Source of the DNA: Ignavibacteria bacterium RIFOXYB12_FULL_35_14
GTDB taxonomy: Bacteria; Bacteroidota; Ignavibacteria; Ignavibacteriales; Ignavibacteriaceae
NCBI GenBank assembly: GCA_001803045.1
Contig: MHAR01000004.1
Span: 1-47,804, forward strand
Length of the DNA: 47,804 nt
Reading direction: 5' to 3'
The notes under the pieces are model-generated. The model saw only the letters and a program-made list of their open reading frames with translations, did not search any database and was not told the origin of the DNA. Positions 24,177-34,081 of the stretch are shown in pieces; positions within the stretch are counted from its first letter, which is position 1; each line of letters starts with the position of its first letter. The position numbers were made by a program, and so were the translations under genes.

Positions 24177-25118
24177 TCAACTCACTGCACTTTCAACTAT
24201 TTCCATAAATCCGCGTGTGGCATTCAGTTTAACTTTAATCCCAAAAGGAATAGTAACATTATCCTTTATGTGTCCATGCTGAAAATTATAAACCGCTGGC
24301 TTTTTAAGCTTAGTGAAATAATCTTCAATGACTTCACCTAAGGTTAAACTCTTTTTATTCGGATCTAATTCTTTACAATCGGTAAAAGCACCGAGTACAA
24401 CTCCCTTCACTTTATCAAACACATTCGCGATTCGTAATTGGTTAATTAGTCTATCCAATCTGTAAGGTGCTTCACCATTATCTTCAAGCAAGAGAATTTT
24501 ATTTCTAACATCGGGAAAATATTGTGTGCCCATAAGTGAAACGAGTAACGCTAAATTCCCCCCAACAATTTGACCTCTCGCACTTCCTTTTCTTAAAAAA
24601 TACATTTTTTCGTTATTGGGATTTTTAATTCTGCCAATTTTTTTATTTGATGTAACAAGCCGCCAGAAAAATTCTTCTGTGAATGTGCTTATTTCATCGT
24701 GAAAATCTACGGCAAGCATCGGACCCGCAAAAGTTACAAGATTTGCTTTCTGAAGAAACGCCATCTGAAGCGCAGTAATGTCACTGTAACCAACAAATAT
24801 CTTCGGATTTTTTTTAATTAGCTTATAATCAATCTTATCCAGCAATCTTGGTGAACCGTATCCGCCGCGGACACACATAATTGCTTTAACATTTTTATTC
24901 TTGAACATGCTGTGAAGATCGGAAACTCGTTCCTCATCTGAACCAGCTAAGTAACCGTGATTTTTTCCGACGTTTGAGCCGACAAGCACCTTGTATCCCA
25001 ATTTTTCAAGATACCTTACACCGGAATTTATTCTTGATAAATCATCAGGTGTTGAAGCAGGAGAAATTATTCCGATTAAATCTTCCTTGTGGAGCCGTTT
25101 TGGTTTGATGTATCGCAT
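24177..25118 (-). CDS. ldcA: LD-carboxypeptidase (S66 family)
   Basis: This trims the terminal D-alanine from tetrapeptides during cytoplasmic peptidoglycan recycling. The Ser/Glu/His triad can be placed: GYSDITALQ (nucleophile Ser, about residue 115), LLLEDNGEAPYRLDR (Glu, about 216) and FQHGHIKDN (His, about 285). The N-terminal IGIISPASTPDD and the CVRGGYGSPRLL loop are also typical. It is convergent with the amidase gene across 123 bases. The two peptidoglycan enzymes are functionally related neighbours but on opposite strands. Confidence 0.95.
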   Translation of the reverse strand: MRYIKPKRLHKEDLIGIISPASTPDDLSRINSGVRYLEKLGYKVLVGSNVGKNHGYLAGSDEERVSDLHSMFKNKNVKAIMCVRGGYGSPRLLDKIDYKLIKKNPKIFVGYSDITALQMAFLQKANLVTFAGPMLAVDFHDEISTFTEEFFWRLVTSNKKIGRIKNPNNEKMYFLRKGSARGQIVGGNLALLVSLMGTQYFPDVRNKILLLEDNGEAPYRLDRLINQLRIANVFDKVKGVVLGAFTDCKELDPNKKSLTLGEVIEDYFTKLKKPAVYNFQHGHIKDNVTIPFGIKVKLNATRGFMEIVESAVS

Positions 25119-25297
25119 AGATGTAAATCCGAACTTTGTTAATTTAGGGTAAGAAAATAATTAGAGTAAAACTGTGTGTCAAATTTAAAGAAGCTAAATG
25201 AAAATATATTTTTTGATTCAGCGAATTTTATTGTCGCCCGATATCCTAGCGTTAAAAATCAAAATGTTTATTTATTTGCAATAATCGAAGGAAATTC

Positions 25298-25837
25298 ATG
25301 AAATCTAACCCGCACAAGTCTCGTTCTGTATCATTTCAAAGTAAAATAACCAAAATCAAGCTGGTGCTCACAGATTGCGATGGAGTGCTTACGGACACAG
25401 GAGTTTACTATTCCAATCGAGGTGAAGTTATGAAAAGATTTTCTATTAGAGACGGAATGGGTGTAGTAAGACTAAGAAAATTAGTGGGCATTGAAACAGG
25501 AATTGTTACCGGGGAATTATCCGGTTCAGTTAAAAAGAGAGCTGAGAAATTAAAAATCAAAGAACTGCATCTTGGTACTAAAGACAAGGTTTTAATTTTG
25601 AATGAGATCATAAAAAGAAAAAATCTTAAAGCAGAGAACATCTCTTTCATCGGTGATGATTTGAATGATTTGGAGATAATGAAGCTCGTTGGGTTAACAG
25701 CATGCCCTTCTGATGCAATTGATGAAATAAAAAATATCTCAGATTTTGTGTGTACGAATCGCGGAGGTCATGGAGCATTCAGAGAGTTTGCGGAGCTGAT
25801 AATCAATTGGCATTTAAAAAATAAAATTATCCTGTAG
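25298..25837 (+). CDS. kdsC: 3-deoxy-D-manno-octulosonate 8-phosphate phosphatase (HAD family)
   Basis: This releases phosphate from KDO-8-phosphate for lipopolysaccharide synthesis. The HAD nucleophile motif is TDCDGVLTDTG (about residues 28-38), with motif III at FIGDDLNDLEIM (about 126-137) and motif II near IVTGE. It is a cap-less C0 phosphatase of 179 residues. Its start has AAGGAAATT upstream (25289-25297). A role in another 2-keto-acid sugar pathway cannot be excluded, but KdsC is most likely given the surrounding envelope genes. Confidence 0.92.
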   Translation: MKSNPHKSRSVSFQSKITKIKLVLTDCDGVLTDTGVYYSNRGEVMKRFSIRDGMGVVRLRKLVGIETGIVTGELSGSVKKRAEKLKIKELHLGTKDKVLILNEIIKRKNLKAENISFIGDDLNDLEIMKLVGLTACPSDAIDEIKNISDFVCTNRGGHGAFREFAELIINWHLKNKIIL

Positions 25838-25908
25838 TATTAACTCAATAAAATTTAACATGCCGTCACTGAGTTTCACTCAAAGTGCAATTTTATAAAT
25901 TCATTATT

Positions 25909-28494
25909 TCACCGCATCAATACCATCTTGCCTGTTGTTAGTTTATCTGCAACTTTAAGATGATAAAAATAAACACCGCTGCTCACATCTTTTCCTTTTG
26001 CATTTTGACCATTCCACTTTACAAGATAATTTCCGGAAGGAAGAACATCGTAAACCAAAATATTAATTAGCGCTCCATTTACATCATAAATAGCCAATTC
26101 AGTATATGAGTTTGTAAGATTCGACGGAATCTTAAACCAAATAATTGTTGCCGGGTTAAAGGGATTAGGATAATTGCCCACAGTTACAAAATCATTTGGA
26201 CTATTTACATCATTGTTTTCATCCTGAATATCGGTAATCAAACTTGGACCACTTCCCTTCGAGTTACCCGAACTATCTGCCAAATAAATATTAACCCAAT
26301 TGGGTCGCAACGCAGATTGCAAATAAGTATTATGCCATTCTTGATCTGTCAGACGCAAAAAATTATATGTTATATAATCATGATAACTGGAAACTGGACC
26401 AATAAAAGCTATATCCTGATTATCATAAGCTTTTGCGATAAAAACTCCAAGATTAACATCTCCGGTTCCAGCATGTGGAATTGCACCGAGTAAGCTTCCT
26501 CCACAATCTGCAGGAACAGTATGAATATCTGCAACGATATGATCTTCCTTCATTAATCCATCGAACATATGATTATGATCAGAGTAGAATAATTTTGCAT
26601 ACCAGCCATTATAACCTGGAGCACAACCAAATGCTTCTTCGTATATCATTTTTTTAAGGAAATGTTTTTCAGCATCAGATAACAAAATAACATCAAGTTC
26701 TTTTTGAGCAATATTCTTTAAAGTATCCATTATTGAATAGAAGGAATTAAAGTATTCCATTATCTCTGTTTTTGTGATAGGATTAATGAAACTGAAATTT
26801 TGAATTTTGCTTCGTGCAACCACTGAAAGATTTTTTAGATTTGCATAAAACTCCGGAAATGGTTCAACATAACTATAAGGAAAAGAGCATATCGGAACTC
26901 CAGTGTAGGATTGTTTAGCATATAGTAAATTATCATGCCGTAACTGTGCCCAGGATGTAAGTTGTGTGTTAATTTTTTCCTGCCAGTAAGCTGCAGTTTG
27001 CATGAATTGAGGTAGATTATTTCTCTCCGAAGGTGGATTTAATTTCCTGATTGAGTTAAGCCACAAGTTATAAAGTGTGCTATCCCAAAAATCAGCACCA
27101 TAAGAATTTATCAAATACCTTAAAGCAGCAAGGTTGGATGAATACTTGAACAGATCAAGCTCTGGCTTTAGTAATTGTCCGACAGCATCATTGCCCAAAG
27201 CAAAAAGTGGATCAAGAGTCGAAGGATACAATCTGCAAATAATCTGATTGTTGAAAGAGATCCTATCAAATACTACACTTCCGGTTACATAAGAATCAAT
27301 CACAAACCTTTGACCGAACAATAAAAATGCAGATGCAGGTACAATACTGTCAGGTCTCATTGTAGAGTAGTTCGCAAGTATTTGCGAAAGAATCAGTTGG
27401 TAAGCATATGGTTGGTTTTTAAGCGAGTCTTGAAAAGCTAATAAAACATTATCATCTAAAAGCTGTGATGTATTCGTTACTTGAACAGATGATGCAAGTG
27501 AAATAATATTTTGCAGCGTTACATTATCCTGCTCACCAACAAATATTTTTATTATGCCTTCGATTTCATCATACATCGAACTTGCATTTGCTAGATCGAA
27601 CAATTCTTTTATGAGGAAGGCATCAATAGTTTGTCTTCTAATATCTTCAAATGATGGGGGTGGACAAATTGCATCAGAAACTGGAGCTAATAAACAAATT
27701 TCTGTCCTTCCAAGCCACATCATAGCTCTAAAATATTTTTCAAGAATAGGATTCTGTGGATCAACATAATGACCGCGAGGTTTAAACTGACTCCAATCAT
27801 ATACAACACAATTGCTATCAGAAAATAAAGTGTATGGTATGAACCCTTGTTCTTGTGAGATTAAAGTTAAAACTTCATTTAACTTGGTTGAGTTATCAGC
27901 ATAGTACAAATTTGCTGAAGGATTAAGTAATCGTCTCGGAACTGTTAAGTATAAATCAACATCCTTAAGCATTTTGTGCATTTGGGGATATGCCGCATAC
28001 TTTGCAGCTAACTGCGGCATTTTTGAATGTAAGGAATTTAGTAGACCGGTTACTCGATTAATTAAAATCTCAAGCTCTACTGTTTTTAATATTCGATCAT
28101 AGGATACATGGTAAGCATGAAGAATTGCATCCGCAGAAACAAACACAGGCAAATCTTTATGGTAGATGTCAAGCATTGAAGTTCCATAAGAAGGAAACTT
28201 TAATCTCTCTGTTGCCATGAATCCATGTTTTTGGATTAATAGCTTTTCATAGTTTGTAAGATTGTACTTCGCAGCAATTGTATCAAAGTATAAAACATCT
28301 TCATAATTCAAATTTAAATTTCCTTTGAAAATTCCAGCAGAATGCATTTCAAGCAACTGTGATGTTACCATGTTTTGATTTGATTGAAGGAATTGTTTAA
28401 AAGTATTTATATTAAACTGCGTGGGTTGTGCTTGAATTCTTTGAGGAAGGAAAGTTAGTAAGAGTGTGAAAAAGTATAGTTTGAGGATTTTCAT
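25909..28494 (-). CDS. Secreted DUF3160 protein with type IX secretion sorting domain
   Basis: The start is the ATG at 28494, because an upstream in-frame ATG at 28506 itself contains the GAGGTG ribosome binding site. A signal peptide (MKILKLYFFTLLLTFLPQ, ending near RIQA) is followed by the DUF3160 region, recognised by FVSADAILHAYHVSYDRIL and DHNHMFDGLMKEDHIVADIH. About 90 C-terminal residues form a Por/type IX sorting domain: NYPNPFNPATIIWFKIP, LAIYDVNGALI, GNYLVKWNGQNAKG, SSGVYFYHLKV, GKMVLMR. The protein is thus exported and anchored or released at the surface. The biochemical role of DUF3160 is unknown. This gene is the best taxonomic marker in the window. Confidence 0.92.
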   Translation of the reverse strand: MKILKLYFFTLLLTFLPQRIQAQPTQFNINTFKQFLQSNQNMVTSQLLEMHSAGIFKGNLNLNYEDVLYFDTIAAKYNLTNYEKLLIQKHGFMATERLKFPSYGTSMLDIYHKDLPVFVSADAILHAYHVSYDRILKTVELEILINRVTGLLNSLHSKMPQLAAKYAAYPQMHKMLKDVDLYLTVPRRLLNPSANLYYADNSTKLNEVLTLISQEQGFIPYTLFSDSNCVVYDWSQFKPRGHYVDPQNPILEKYFRAMMWLGRTEICLLAPVSDAICPPPSFEDIRRQTIDAFLIKELFDLANASSMYDEIEGIIKIFVGEQDNVTLQNIISLASSVQVTNTSQLLDDNVLLAFQDSLKNQPYAYQLILSQILANYSTMRPDSIVPASAFLLFGQRFVIDSYVTGSVVFDRISFNNQIICRLYPSTLDPLFALGNDAVGQLLKPELDLFKYSSNLAALRYLINSYGADFWDSTLYNLWLNSIRKLNPPSERNNLPQFMQTAAYWQEKINTQLTSWAQLRHDNLLYAKQSYTGVPICSFPYSYVEPFPEFYANLKNLSVVARSKIQNFSFINPITKTEIMEYFNSFYSIMDTLKNIAQKELDVILLSDAEKHFLKKMIYEEAFGCAPGYNGWYAKLFYSDHNHMFDGLMKEDHIVADIHTVPADCGGSLLGAIPHAGTGDVNLGVFIAKAYDNQDIAFIGPVSSYHDYITYNFLRLTDQEWHNTYLQSALRPNWVNIYLADSSGNSKGSGPSLITDIQDENNDVNSPNDFVTVGNYPNPFNPATIIWFKIPSNLTNSYTELAIYDVNGALINILVYDVLPSGNYLVKWNGQNAKGKDVSSGVYFYHLKVADKLTTGKMVLMR

Positions 28495-28643
28495 AAAACA
28501 CCTCATTTTTAGTTAGTATATTTTAACAAATTTTTGTGAAAATGCAAACATCTTCTTGAGTATGGTTAGTTTAAAACTGATAGTTGAAATAAAGATGTTT
28601 AAAAATAAGAAGTCTCGCAATTATTATTCTGCGAGACTTAAAG

Positions 28644-28715
28644 TGACTCCAAGGGGATTCGAACCCCTATTACCGCCGTGAAAGGGCGAGGTCCTAACCA
28701 TTAGACGATGGAGCC
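28644..28715 (-). tRNA. tRNA-Glu (anticodon TTC)
   Basis: Read on the minus strand, the acceptor GGCTCCA pairs with TGGAGTC, with A as discriminator. The anticodon loop is CTTTCAC with stem CGCC/GGCG, and the T loop is TTCGAAT. CCA is not encoded. It is the last gene of the tRNA cluster, about 150 bases before the DUF3160 start. Confidence 0.97.
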
Positions 28716-28833
28716 ATTCACCAAATAACAAAATTCAATAAACAAATTATAGATAAATCTCAATTTTCAAGCTCCAAATTCTTGAAGCATTTGGAATTTG
28801 ATATTTGCTATTTGGGATTTGCTTTATGCTTGG

Positions 28834-28908
28834 GGTGAGCGATGGGATTTGAACCCACGACCCCCAGGGCCACAACCTGGTGCTCTAACCAACTGAGCTA
28901 CGCTCACC
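28834..28908 (-). tRNA. tRNA-His (anticodon GTG)
   Basis: The acceptor GTGAGCG pairs with CGCTCAC. The anticodon stem is CCAGG/CCTGG around TTGTGGC. The genome encodes G at position -1 (28908) and the discriminator is C (28834), the identity pair expected for bacterial tRNA-His. Confidence 0.97.
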
Positions 28909-29028
28909 ATCAATAAAAACATCAAAACAACAAAAAAAAATTTCAAATATATTCCAAAATCAAATCTCAAAATTCAAAACCATATAGTCCTCTGGAATTT
29001 GTGTTTTGGGATTTGTCATTTACCCGTG

Positions 29029-29102
29029 TACGCCCGAGTGGAATCGAACCACTAACCTACAGCTTAGAAGGCTGTTGCTCTATCCGATTGAGCTACGGGC
29101 GC
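29029..29102 (-). tRNA. tRNA-Arg (anticodon TCT)
   Basis: The anticodon stem is ACAGC/GCTGT around CTTCTAA, which reads AGA and AGG codons. The acceptor is GCGCCCG with CGGGCGT (first pair G-T wobble), and the T arm is TTCGATT. Confidence 0.95.
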
Positions 29103-29246
29103 TCAATATAAAAATCACAAAAGGCAATTCTCAAAAAACAAACAAACCGCAAATACAAACCTTCAATAAGTCCTATTTCATTATTTAGGATTTTGAAATT
29201 GTTATTTATTTGTCATTTGTCTACTGAAATTTGAGATTTAACCAAG

Positions 29247-29322
29247 TCGGGGCGGCAGGATTCGAACCTGCGACCTCCTGCTCCCAAAGCAGGCGCGATG
29301 AACCGGGCTACGCTACGCCCCG
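29247..29322 (-). tRNA. tRNA-Pro (anticodon TGG)
   Basis: The acceptor CGGGGCG pairs with CGCCCCG and the anticodon stem CCTGC/GCAGG encloses TTTGGGA. It is the first intact tRNA of the minus-strand cluster Pro-Arg-His-Glu. Spacers between the four genes are AT-rich, with repeated ATTTGnnATTTG-like words. Confidence 0.97.
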
Positions 29323-29520
29323 AATTATTATTATAGTCTGTTCAACTAAATATAGTGGCAGATTAACCAGATGTCAAAAAGAATTTCAATGAACAAAATC
29401 AAACTACTAATAAGTTTCAAATCTTAAAATTCAAATACATTGTTTATGATTTGTTCGCTTAAGGTGTACTGTTTTTTGTTTGTTATTTGATGCTTATAAC
29501 TTAGAACTTAAATCAGTCTA

Positions 29521-29601
29521 GGTGGTAGTTCACCTTAATTGGAGAACCTGTGACCTTCCCACTCAAGCGGGACGCGATGAACCGGGCTACGCTACGCCCC
29601 G
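29521..29601 (-). pseudogene. Degenerate tRNA-Pro copy (5' half intact, 3' half broken)
   Basis: The 29 bases at 29573-29601 are identical to the 5' part of tRNA-Pro (29294-29322), covering the acceptor 5' strand and D arm. Beyond it the anticodon stem is remodelled (TCCC/GGGA around GCTTGAGT). The T arm and the 3' acceptor strand no longer pair with the 5' strand. No functional tRNA can form. The remaining sequence of the 29323-29766 gap is AT-rich, shows nothing else and must hold the promoter of the permease operon. Confidence 0.8.
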
Positions 29602-29766
29602 TTTTTCAAAATTTAGAGTACAAATATATTGTTTGGCGTCTTAATAAGCAATGAATCCGCTATGATTTAAATTTATTTGACAAGTTTTTCATTGTGAATC
29701 CAAAAGGTTTTAATTGATAATGAGGATACTTAAATTTGACTCAAATTTAATTCAAAAAAATTAGCA

Positions 29767-30987
29767 ATGTCTTTTCCTTATTTTATATCTAAAAAATTCA
29801 CACTATCTAAAAAAGACTCCCGTTTCATTACTCTCATTTCATCAATTTCGGTTATTGGAATTTCCTTGGGAGTTGCAACGTTGATTATCGCACTAAGTAT
29901 TTTGGAGGGATTTGAAGAAACTATTCGAAAAAAAATTATTGATTTTGATGCCCACATTCAGATTAGTTCTTATCAAACTATATTACCGAATTATAGACGC
30001 ATACTGCCAAACATTTATAAAATGCTAAATCCTTTTGTGGAAGATGTCAATCCTTACGCATCAAATCTGGCCATCATCAGCAGCAAGTATGTTCAAGAAG
30101 GAGTTAATATAAAAGGTATATTGCCTGAGAATAAAAGCTTAAAGATTAAAGAAAATATAATCTCAGGTGAGTATAGCTTTGAAGACGCTGAAAATTCCGC
30201 AATAATTATCGGCAAAAAATTAGCCGATAAATTATTCGTAAATGTTAGAGATAGAGTTACAATTTTTGCTTTGAATAATAACCAAATACCATCACCGGAT
30301 AATTTGCCTAACATTCAAAAATTTATTGTGACGGGAATATTTGAAAGCGGTATGGCTGAATACGACGATTTAAATGCTTACACAAACATCAAAGCGGCGC
30401 AAACTCTTTTTAATTTTGGAGATAATATAACCGGTTATGATATTAAACTCAGTAACATCTCTAAAATTGACAGTTTGACTACCTTATTATCTAAAAATTT
30501 GAGATACCCACACTCAATAAGATCTATTTTTCAGAAACATAGAAATATTTTCACCTGGATTGAACTTCAGAAGAAACCGATCCCGATTGTCTTGGGTCTA
30601 ATAATTTTAGTTGCAGTTTTCAATATTATTGGTAGTCTGCTGATGATAGTACTCGAAAAGACTAATGCCATTGGAATATTAAAATCATTAGGCGCACTCA
30701 ATAGTCATATCTCCAGAATATTTGTGTATCAAGGATTTTTCTTGGCGGTAATAGGAATATTTTTCGGGAATCTCTTGGCATATGTGCTCATGAGTTTACA
30801 GTTAAAGTATAATATTATTTCTCTGCCATCATCAGTTTACTTCACTTCAACTGTTCCAATATTTTTAACATTAAAAATATTCGTTGGTGTTTCACTCATC
30901 ACTTTAATTCTTTGCTTGACTGCTTCTTTTGTACCTAGTTACATTGCATCTAGAGTAAAACCAATAAGCTCTCTGAGGTTTAGCTAA
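29767..30987 (+). CDS. LolC/LolE-like ABC transporter permease, first subunit
   Basis: This is an FtsX/MacB-type permease with four expected membrane helices: one near the N-terminus (FITLISSISVIGISLGVATL) and three at the C-terminus from about residue 275. A MacB-type periplasmic domain lies between them. The FISKKFTLSKKDSRFIT opening resembles LolE. In the Lol system the pair extracts outer-membrane lipoproteins from the inner membrane. Its stop overlaps the next start as TAATG, so the subunits are translationally coupled. General lipoprotein release is the likely role. Confidence 0.88.
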   Translation: MSFPYFISKKFTLSKKDSRFITLISSISVIGISLGVATLIIALSILEGFEETIRKKIIDFDAHIQISSYQTILPNYRRILPNIYKMLNPFVEDVNPYASNLAIISSKYVQEGVNIKGILPENKSLKIKENIISGEYSFEDAENSAIIIGKKLADKLFVNVRDRVTIFALNNNQIPSPDNLPNIQKFIVTGIFESGMAEYDDLNAYTNIKAAQTLFNFGDNITGYDIKLSNISKIDSLTTLLSKNLRYPHSIRSIFQKHRNIFTWIELQKKPIPIVLGLIILVAVFNIIGSLLMIVLEKTNAIGILKSLGALNSHISRIFVYQGFFLAVIGIFFGNLLAYVLMSLQLKYNIISLPSSVYFTSTVPIFLTLKIFVGVSLITLILCLTASFVPSYIASRVKPISSLRFS

Positions 30988-32219
30988 TGGGTTTTGAATC
31001 CTTTATTTCTAAAAGATATTTAGTATCAAAGCACAAAGTGAATTTTATTACAATCATTTCATTAATTTCGATTTCTGGAATCACAATTGGAGTGGCCGCA
31101 TTGATTGTTGTTCTCTCCGTGTTTAATGGATTCGGCAGCTTAGTAACTTCTTTCTTGATTAGTTTTGATCCTCATATCAGAATAGTATCTGCAACACCTT
31201 ACGAAGGCTTAAGCCAGGAAAAAGTTAAATCAATACTTCACGAAATTGAAAACGTAAAAGGAATTTCTCCATTTGTTTCGGGAAAAGTACTAGCATATTC
31301 TGCCGGGTTGAATCAAGTTGTGAATTTAAAGGGGATCGACAGCTTGTCCGGTAATGATGTTTACGATATTAAACCTAACATTATTTTCGGTGATTATTCT
31401 TTCACAAGCGAAAATGGAACAGCAAAAGTGATTGTTGGATTGAGGCTTGCAGACAAGCTTCAAACAATTATTGGTGATACGTTAACGCTGATATCACCTT
31501 CTGGAATAGAAAAAGCGATCACTCAATTATCACTCCCATCAATGCAAAAGTTTATTGTTGCCGGAATTTTTAGCTCTAACAATAATGAATATGATGGGCT
31601 GTTTATTTTTTGTTCTCTAGAAGAATCACAAAAGTTATTCAATTATAAAAATCGAATTCAGGGTATTGATGTTAGATTAAGTTCGTTAAATTCTTCTTTC
31701 GATGTCCAGAAAAAATTAAAAGCCAAACTCGATGAAAATATATACTTGGTGAATACATGGTATGATTTTCACAAAGAATTATATTCTGTTATGCAGATTG
31801 AAAGGTGGACAGCTTACATAATTTTATCTTTGATTGTGGCAGTCGCATGCTTTAACGTCCTTGGTTCTCTATCAATGTCTGTGATTGAGAAAAAACGGGA
31901 TGTTGGTGTGTTAAGAGCCATGGGAATTACGGAGAAATCAATCCTTAAAATATTTATGTATGAAGGTCTGTTAATTGGCATTGTGGGAACAATTCTAGGT
32001 TCTATCTTAGGATACTTAGTTTGTTTCCTGCAGCTTAGATATAAGATTTATCCGTTGGATCCTATGCAGTACAAAATTGATGCTCTGCCTGTCGAAATTC
32101 AAATTACAGATTTCTTTTTTATTGCTGGCGTTTCAATGCTGTTATCCTTCTTGGCTTCATTATATCCGGCACAAAAAGCAGCAAAGCTTAATATTCTTGA
32201 AGCAATCAAATGGGAATGA
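30987..32219 (+). CDS. LolC/LolE-like ABC transporter permease, second subunit
   Basis: Like its neighbour it has one N-terminal helix (FITIISLISISGITIGVAALIVVLSVFNGF), a MacB-type periplasmic domain and three C-terminal helices. It ends with the typical PAQKAAKLNILEAIKWE. It is closer to canonical LolE than the first subunit: the EKKRDVGVLRAMGITEKSILKIF coupling region is well kept. The ATG overlaps the previous stop by one base. The two paralogues presumably form a heterodimer with the ATPase that follows. Confidence 0.9.
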   Translation: MGFESFISKRYLVSKHKVNFITIISLISISGITIGVAALIVVLSVFNGFGSLVTSFLISFDPHIRIVSATPYEGLSQEKVKSILHEIENVKGISPFVSGKVLAYSAGLNQVVNLKGIDSLSGNDVYDIKPNIIFGDYSFTSENGTAKVIVGLRLADKLQTIIGDTLTLISPSGIEKAITQLSLPSMQKFIVAGIFSSNNNEYDGLFIFCSLEESQKLFNYKNRIQGIDVRLSSLNSSFDVQKKLKAKLDENIYLVNTWYDFHKELYSVMQIERWTAYIILSLIVAVACFNVLGSLSMSVIEKKRDVGVLRAMGITEKSILKIFMYEGLLIGIVGTILGSILGYLVCFLQLRYKIYPLDPMQYKIDALPVEIQITDFFFIAGVSMLLSFLASLYPAQKAAKLNILEAIKWE

Positions 32220-32259
32220 TATTTAAAATTTAATTCATAGTATTAATCCAAGCAAAGCA

Positions 32260-32943
32260 ATGTCAAATGTAATATTGAAAACTGAAAACTTAGTTAAGAC
32301 TTTTACAAACACAAAAGATATTAAGCTGGAGATTTTAAAATCCATTTCGCTTGAAATTTTAGAAGGTGAAATAACTTTAATAGTTGGTGCTTCCGGTGCG
32401 GGTAAAAGTACTCTATTGCACCTTCTTGGAGGATTAGACAGACCGGATGAGGGGCAAATTTATTTTAATCATGAAAATATTCTAGCTTTCTCGGAAGATA
32501 AGATGGCAAAGTTTCGGAATAAGAATATTGGATTTGTTTTTCAGTTTCATCATTTATTACCTGAATTTACAGCAGTAGAAAATGTTGCAATTCCACAAAT
32601 GATTATGGGGACATCACATGAGTACTCACTGAAGAGAGCAAATGAATTGTTAAACGAAGTTGGTATGATTGAACGAAAGCATCATAAGCCTGCTGAACTT
32701 TCCGGTGGGGAGCAGCAGCGAGTTGCGGTAGCACGAGCATTGGCTAATGATCCCGCAATTATCCTCGCAGATGAACCAACTGGAAATTTAGATTCGGCAA
32801 ACAGCCAGATTATCTCCGACTTGATTGTTCATCTAAACTCCAATTTCAAAAAGACATTTGTAGTTGTAACTCATAATAAAGAAATGTTGGGAATTGCTAA
32901 CCAAGTTTATGAAATGAAAGATGGTAAAGTACTCAACAAGTAA
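32260..32943 (+). CDS. lolD: LolD-like ABC transporter ATP-binding protein
   Basis: All ABC motifs are present: Walker [10 protein letters not shown] (about residues 43-51), Q-loop [14 protein letters not shown], signature [16 protein letters not shown] (about 146-161), Walker [14 protein letters not shown], and the H-loop VTHN. The PEFTAVENV segment is typical of the LolD/MacB branch. It is the third gene of the operon with the two permeases, and drives lipoprotein release. Confidence 0.93.
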   Translation: MSNVILKTENLVKTFTNTKDIKLEILKSISLEILEGEITLIVGASGAGKSTLLHLLGGLDRPDEGQIYFNHENILAFSEDKMAKFRNKNIGFVFQFHHLLPEFTAVENVAIPQMIMGTSHEYSLKRANELLNEVGMIERKHHKPAELSGGEQQRVAVARALANDPAIILADEPTGNLDSANSQIISDLIVHLNSNFKKTFVVVTHNKEMLGIANQVYEMKDGKVLNK

Positions 32944-32984
32944 CATTTGTAATTCTTTTTATCATAATGTACTAACAGAATTAC

Positions 32985-34040
32985 TTACTTTTTTCTCAAG
33001 TATTCATAAAATAATCTCACACCATAACCTGTCATATATTTTTTAGAGTAGTTATTGTAACTATTTGCCATCGCCGGACCAGCTATATCTAGGTGAGCCC
33101 AAGTAATTTTCTTATCGACAAAATTTTCTAAAAATTTAGCGGCAGTAATTGCTCCGCCCCATTTGCCACCAACATTTTTAACATCTGCAACATCGCTTTT
33201 ATTTAGGGTATGATATTCATCCCACATTGGTAACGCCCAGACTCGTTCATGAGTTTGAAGACCTAATTGAAACAACTCTAATAACAAGTCATCGTTCTTC
33301 GTAAATAATCCTCCGACAAATTCACCCAATGCAACAACACAAGCACCGGTTAAAGTTGCAAGATCAATAATTACATCTGGATTTAGTTTACTCGCATAAT
33401 TTAAAGCATCAGCAAGAATCATTCTCCCCTCCGCATCGGTGTTATCAACTTCAATGGATTTACCTGAAGAAGTGACAACGATGTCACCAGGTCTCATCGA
33501 TGTTCCTGATAGCATATTCTCGGCTGCAGGAATAATTCCAATAATGTTTATAGTAAGTTTTGATTTAATGGCTGCTAGAATTGTTCCGGCAACAACTGCA
33601 GCTCCCGACATATCGGCTTTCATTTCCGACATATCGGTGTAAGGCTTAATAGATATTCCACCTGAATCAAAAGTAACGCCCTTACCTACAAGAGCAATGG
33701 TTTTGTTGATATTCTTCTTAACTTTTAAATGTTTGTCAGCGCCCTTGTACTCAATCACAATAAATCGAGGCATGTTACTGCTGCCCATTCCAACAGCTAG
33801 CAAACCGCCCATTTTTTGCTTACGAATTTCTTTTTCATCAAAGATTTTAACTTTGGCACCTACTTTATTCAAAACGTTTTTTATTCTCCTGCTCAATTCG
33901 TCGGGAGTTAAAACTCCTCCCGGTTCATTTTGTAAATCCTTAGTGAAGTTAACACCTTGCATTAAGTTTTGGGCTGAGGTCAAGGCATTTTTCAATTTCT
34001 TTTCATTCTCTGAATAAAAAGTAACCTCGAGTGATTTCAA
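32985..34040 (-). CDS. pepA: Leucyl aminopeptidase (M17), catalytic part of a frameshifted gene
   Basis: The metal and catalytic motifs of the M17 catalytic domain are complete: VGKGVTFDSGGISIKP, then MKADMSGAAVV and the signature NTDAEGRMILADAL. The frame stays open upstream of the first ATG to about 34122. There it encodes the expected linker (TFAEGLFLGNYEF, then RNYKSDKKKLKS), which marks the join to the N-terminal domain. The N-terminal half lies in another frame at 34082-34498. One missing base near 34105 would account for the split. If translated from 34040 alone, the protein would lack its N-terminal domain. A sequencing error is as likely as a real mutation. Confidence 0.9.
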   Translation of the reverse strand: MKSLEVTFYSENEKKLKNALTSAQNLMQGVNFTKDLQNEPGGVLTPDELSRRIKNVLNKVGAKVKIFDEKEIRKQKMGGLLAVGMGSSNMPRFIVIEYKGADKHLKVKKNINKTIALVGKGVTFDSGGISIKPYTDMSEMKADMSGAAVVAGTILAAIKSKLTINIIGIIPAAENMLSGTSMRPGDIVVTSSGKSIEVDNTDAEGRMILADALNYASKLNPDVIIDLATLTGACVVALGEFVGGLFTKNDDLLLELFQLGLQTHERVWALPMWDEYHTLNKSDVADVKNVGGKWGGAITAAKFLENFVDKKITWAHLDIAGPAMANSYNNYSKKYMTGYGVRLFYEYLRKK

Positions 34041-34081
34041 TTTCTTTTTATCTGATTTATAGTTTCTGAATTCATAATTTC

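Noticed and set aside
29521-29601. A fifth functional tRNA with an unusual anticodon
   Set aside because: The T arm and 3' acceptor strand do not pair with the rest, so no cloverleaf can form.
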